Source: CAYFZR01 sp964347835 [NCBI: uncultured archaeon]
GTDB taxonomy: Archaea; CAYFZR01
Assembly (NCBI GenBank): GCA_964347835.1
Contig: CAYFZR010000004.1
Span: 1-15,479 of the forward strand
Direction of reading: 5' to 3'
Length of the DNA: 15,479 nt
The notes below the pieces were generated by a model that saw only the letters and a program-made list of their open reading frames with translations, ran no database searches and was not told the DNA's origin. Below, in pieces: positions 14,501 to 15,479 of the stretch; the first letter of the stretch is position 1, and each line of letters begins with the position of its first letter. The translations under genes were made by a program, and so were the position numbers.

Positions 14501-14729
14501 AACCTTTCATTGATTTATATCTCAGTACTAAGTCTTTTATTGTTTTATTGTAAGCGGTTCCTAGGTGGATTTCTCCAGTAGTATACGGGGGACCATCACA
14601 AAAATAAAATCTTGGTCCATTCTTTCTTCTCTCTCTAGTCTTTTCGTATATCTTCTCCCGATCCCACCACTCTTGGACCTCTAATTCATCTACTGTAGAG
14701 AAATTTTTCTTTGCCGGCTCTATAGGCAT
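11577..14729 (-). CDS. ileS: Isoleucyl-tRNA synthetase
   Basis: This class Ia synthetase charges tRNA-Ile. At 1050 residues it has the length of the archaeal/eukaryotic-type enzyme. The HIGH-type signature is H55-L-G-T58. The CP1 editing domain that removes misactivated valine shows the Thr-rich TTTPWTIP (223-230) and GTGCVHTAPGHGPDD (321-335). The GWFYSQL segment (564-570) and KMSKS (598-602) complete the active site. Cysteine pairs C183/C186, C398/C401, C470/C473 and C510/C512 suggest structural zinc sites. The anticodon-binding helical domain follows from about 660, and the long C-terminal extension is as in archaeal enzymes. The ATG at 14729 follows GGAGG (14737-14741) by 7 nt. The stop is TAG, with an in-frame TGA five codons later. 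Confidence 0.98.
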   Translation of the reverse strand: MPIEPAKKNFSTVDELEVQEWWDREKIYEKTRERRKNGPRFYFCDGPPYTTGEIHLGTAYNKTIKDLVLRYKSMKGYNVRDQAGWDMHGLPIEVKVEELLGIKSKHEIEDEVGIDEFVKKCREFSLTNLEKMTNQFKRLGAWFDWEIPYRTIDNSFIESVWWCIKRADERDLLYKDLKVITWCPRCETALADAEIEYREVSDPSIYVKFKISDREDTYILIWTTTPWTIPANLAVCVHPDYTYVEIKTDKERLILAKDLLESIVGLIGIKEYEIVNEFFGNELLGLKYEHPLREEVPFHREIDGDYVHAIISGTHVKLDEGTGCVHTAPGHGPDDFDIGKEHDIPIFSPVDEKGIFKEEAGKYKGFYVKKGDKEIVDDLKEKKSLVYHEEIEHRYGHCWRCKSPIIYRATEQWFLGVTKLKKKMLEEIDRVDWVPHWAGASRFKDWVRSAKDWTISRQRYWGIPLPVWICDECKEKRIVGSLEELKKYAINFEDEIDLHRPWVDKIKLKCGCNSIMERVPDVIDVWLDSGTASWASLAYPSKKEEFEKWWPADFITEGHDQTRGWFYSQLGAGVITFDKAPYDRVLMHGFTLDKEGKKMSKSLGNIVTPESIYEEYGADVLRFYVLWTIPPWDDLHFSWEEVRVVNRMLNVFWNAYVFATTYMPLDDYLPDESHTSYLREEDKWMISRINALIKEVTSNFEELQVHKVTRAIHDFVLEDLSRWYVRLVRERVWIEKEDPDKNAAYYTLWYTLNNLTRLMAPFTPHITEVIYQNLMRGIAFDFESVHMCNWPEHDEKLIDKRLEEDMNAVKSTVELSYSARQKAELKLRWPIKSIAISTTKKGTEAIKRLERILKTQANAKEVIFFSPEETHPDVMTRVKPRFEVLGPKYKGKTSLIKKALEEIDGEFLRSKISEGYLIKLSDGSEVKLTEEDVDFFRDLPKELVVVESPEMKLYIDAEITPELKAEGLAKEVIRRIQEMRKELNLNVEEMIKSSVIVKEEIRELLEENIEFIKIETRSKELLFEGLEGYKKEWDIDGDKYVITIDRSPLG

Positions 14730-14770
14730 TCGGGCGCCTCCAATAGATAATGAAAGATCTTGGATTGCTC

Positions 14771-14790
14771 ACTAATATTTAATTATATGG
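14771..14790 (-). promoter_or_regulatory. Probable ileS promoter
   Basis: The minus strand reads CCATATAATTAAATATTAGT here. TTAAATATT (about 14774-14783) would place transcription start near 14752, leaving a leader of roughly 20 nt that holds the GGAGG site. Nothing else is visible in the 126-nt gap between ileS and the slipin gene. Confidence 0.4.
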
Positions 14791-14855
14791 TTATGGAAGG
14801 GCTCAAATAAATAGGGGATGTGGGTGTTCGATCGTTCCTGTATTTTATAATCTAC

Positions 14856-15479
14856 TCAGCGTGACTCCTTCTCTGAAACTTTTTTCTTTTCCGAAGAATA
14901 GAATATCTCCATAAACTCCATCGGTATGGGAAACACTACTGTGGAAGTCTTCTCTGCAGATATTTCTGCCAATGTTTGTAAGAATCTCAGTTGTATTGAA
15001 GCGGGACTCTTTGAAAGAGTCTCTGCAGCAACTTTTAGTTTTTCGGCTGCCTGAGCCTCACCATCCGCTAAAATTACCCTGCCTCTCCTATCTCTCTCTG
15101 CTTCTGCCTGTCTTGCCATGGCTCTCTTCATCCCTTCTGGAAGTTCTACGTCTTTTATCTCTACTGTAGTTACCTTAATACCCCACGGATCTGTTTGAGA
15201 ATCAATAATTTGCTGTAGCTCACGATTTAGTTTTTCTCTTTCAGAAAGTACCTCGTCTAATTCAACTTGGCCTATTACACTCCTCAATGTAGTCTGGGAT
15301 ATTTGAGAAGTAGCCGCCATGTAGTTTTCTACCTCAACAATTGATTTTTCGGGTTCTACTACCCTAAAATATACGACTGCGTTTACCCTAACAGGGACGT
15401 TATCCCTCGTTATAACGTCTTGTGAGGGTACATCTAAAGTGATGGTTCTAAGGTCTATTTTGTTCATCTTCTCGACGAT
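14856..15479 (-). CDS. Stomatin-like protein (slipin, SPFH/PHB family), N-terminus cut by window edge
   Basis: The frame is open to the right edge (207 codons visible), and the first visible residues [20 protein letters not shown] lie inside the SPFH domain, so the ATG at 15467 is internal and not the start. The N-terminal membrane anchor and the first part of the domain lie outside. Seen here: the rest of the PHB domain with [16 protein letters not shown] and [19 protein letters not shown], the [19 protein letters not shown] segment that begins the alanine/glutamate-rich coiled coil, and the [10 protein letters not shown] motif typical of slipins. Such proteins oligomerise on the inner face of the membrane and are often cleaved by or paired with an NfeD/STOPP serine protease. 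That partner is not downstream here (ileS is), so it could only lie upstream, beyond the window. The role is membrane organisation or quality control; specifics are unknown. Confidence 0.95.
   Translation of the reverse strand: MVEKMNKIDLRTITLDVPSQDVITRDNVPVRVNAVVYFRVVEPEKSIVEVENYMAATSQISQTTLRSVIGQVELDEVLSEREKLNRELQQIIDSQTDPWGIKVTTVEIKDVELPEGMKRAMARQAEAERDRRGRVILADGEAQAAEKLKVAAETLSKSPASIQLRFLQTLAEISAEKTSTVVFPIPMEFMEIFYSSEKKKVSEKESR

Noticed and set aside
14815-14845. T-loop-like GTTCGATCG resembling part of a tRNA
   Set aside because: The flanking bases do not form the T stem and no acceptor, D or anticodon arms can be found around it.
15465-15467. ATG at 15467 as the slipin start
   Set aside because: The residues upstream to the window edge continue the conserved SPFH domain, so this Met is internal and the gene is truncated by the window.
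1-15479. CRISPR array, insertion sequence or phage genes
   Set aside because: No regularly spaced repeats, terminal inverted repeats with a transposase, integrase or structural phage genes were found on either strand.

Overview
The window looks like a piece of an AT-rich archaeal chromosome, most likely euryarchaeal. The evidence is a set of characteristic archaeal genes: a PAN proteasome-activating ATPase, an archaeal-type MBF1, a stand-alone GMP synthase glutaminase subunit, an archaeal 6-hydroxymethyl-7,8-dihydropterin pyrophosphokinase (MptE), a TtuA/Ncs6-type tRNA thiolase, an IleRS of the archaeal/eukaryotic architecture, a slipin, TATA-box promoters and a C/D box guide RNA. The lineage cannot be fixed further from the sequence alone. 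No CRISPR array, insertion sequence or tRNA gene was seen.

Layout. Positions 1-1090 are accessory-looking: the N-terminal part of a serine beta-lactamase-family hydrolase running off the left edge (minus strand), two inverted repeats upstream of it, and a small cysteine-containing reading frame broken by an amber codon. A bacterial-type DltE-like short-chain dehydrogenase follows (1110-1850, plus). It converges on pan (2038-3294, minus), with a two-way hairpin/poly-T terminator between them. Between the pan stop codon and that terminator lies a complete C/D box sRNA (1969-2033, minus), which is the most striking non-coding element here.

From 3300 to 6040, plus-strand core genes follow: mbf1, then a tight pdxS-pdxT-guaA(subunit A) cluster. 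PdxS and PdxT form the two-subunit pyridoxal 5'-phosphate synthase, and the third gene supplies the glutaminase for GMP synthesis. A helical protein of unknown function (minus) overlaps the end of guaA. A ttuA-like gene (plus) converges on mptE (minus) with a 4-base overlap. The mptE gene appears to begin at an ACG codon placed behind a strong Shine-Dalgarno sequence; its conserved N-terminus is lost if only ATG/GTG/TTG starts are allowed.

Positions 8726-10986 again look accessory: a pirin-family cupin (minus) and an MFS exporter (plus) diverge from one nearly palindromic TATA element, and the MFS gene is preceded by a 32-residue reading frame joined to it by an ATGA overlap. The right part holds a small DUF6194-like protein downstream of ileS (both minus), the complete ileS gene, and a slipin/SPFH gene running off the right edge.

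Base composition and family affinities suggest that the beta-lactamase-like, pirin, DltE-like and DUF6194-like genes were acquired from other prokaryotes, interleaved with a vertically inherited archaeal core.
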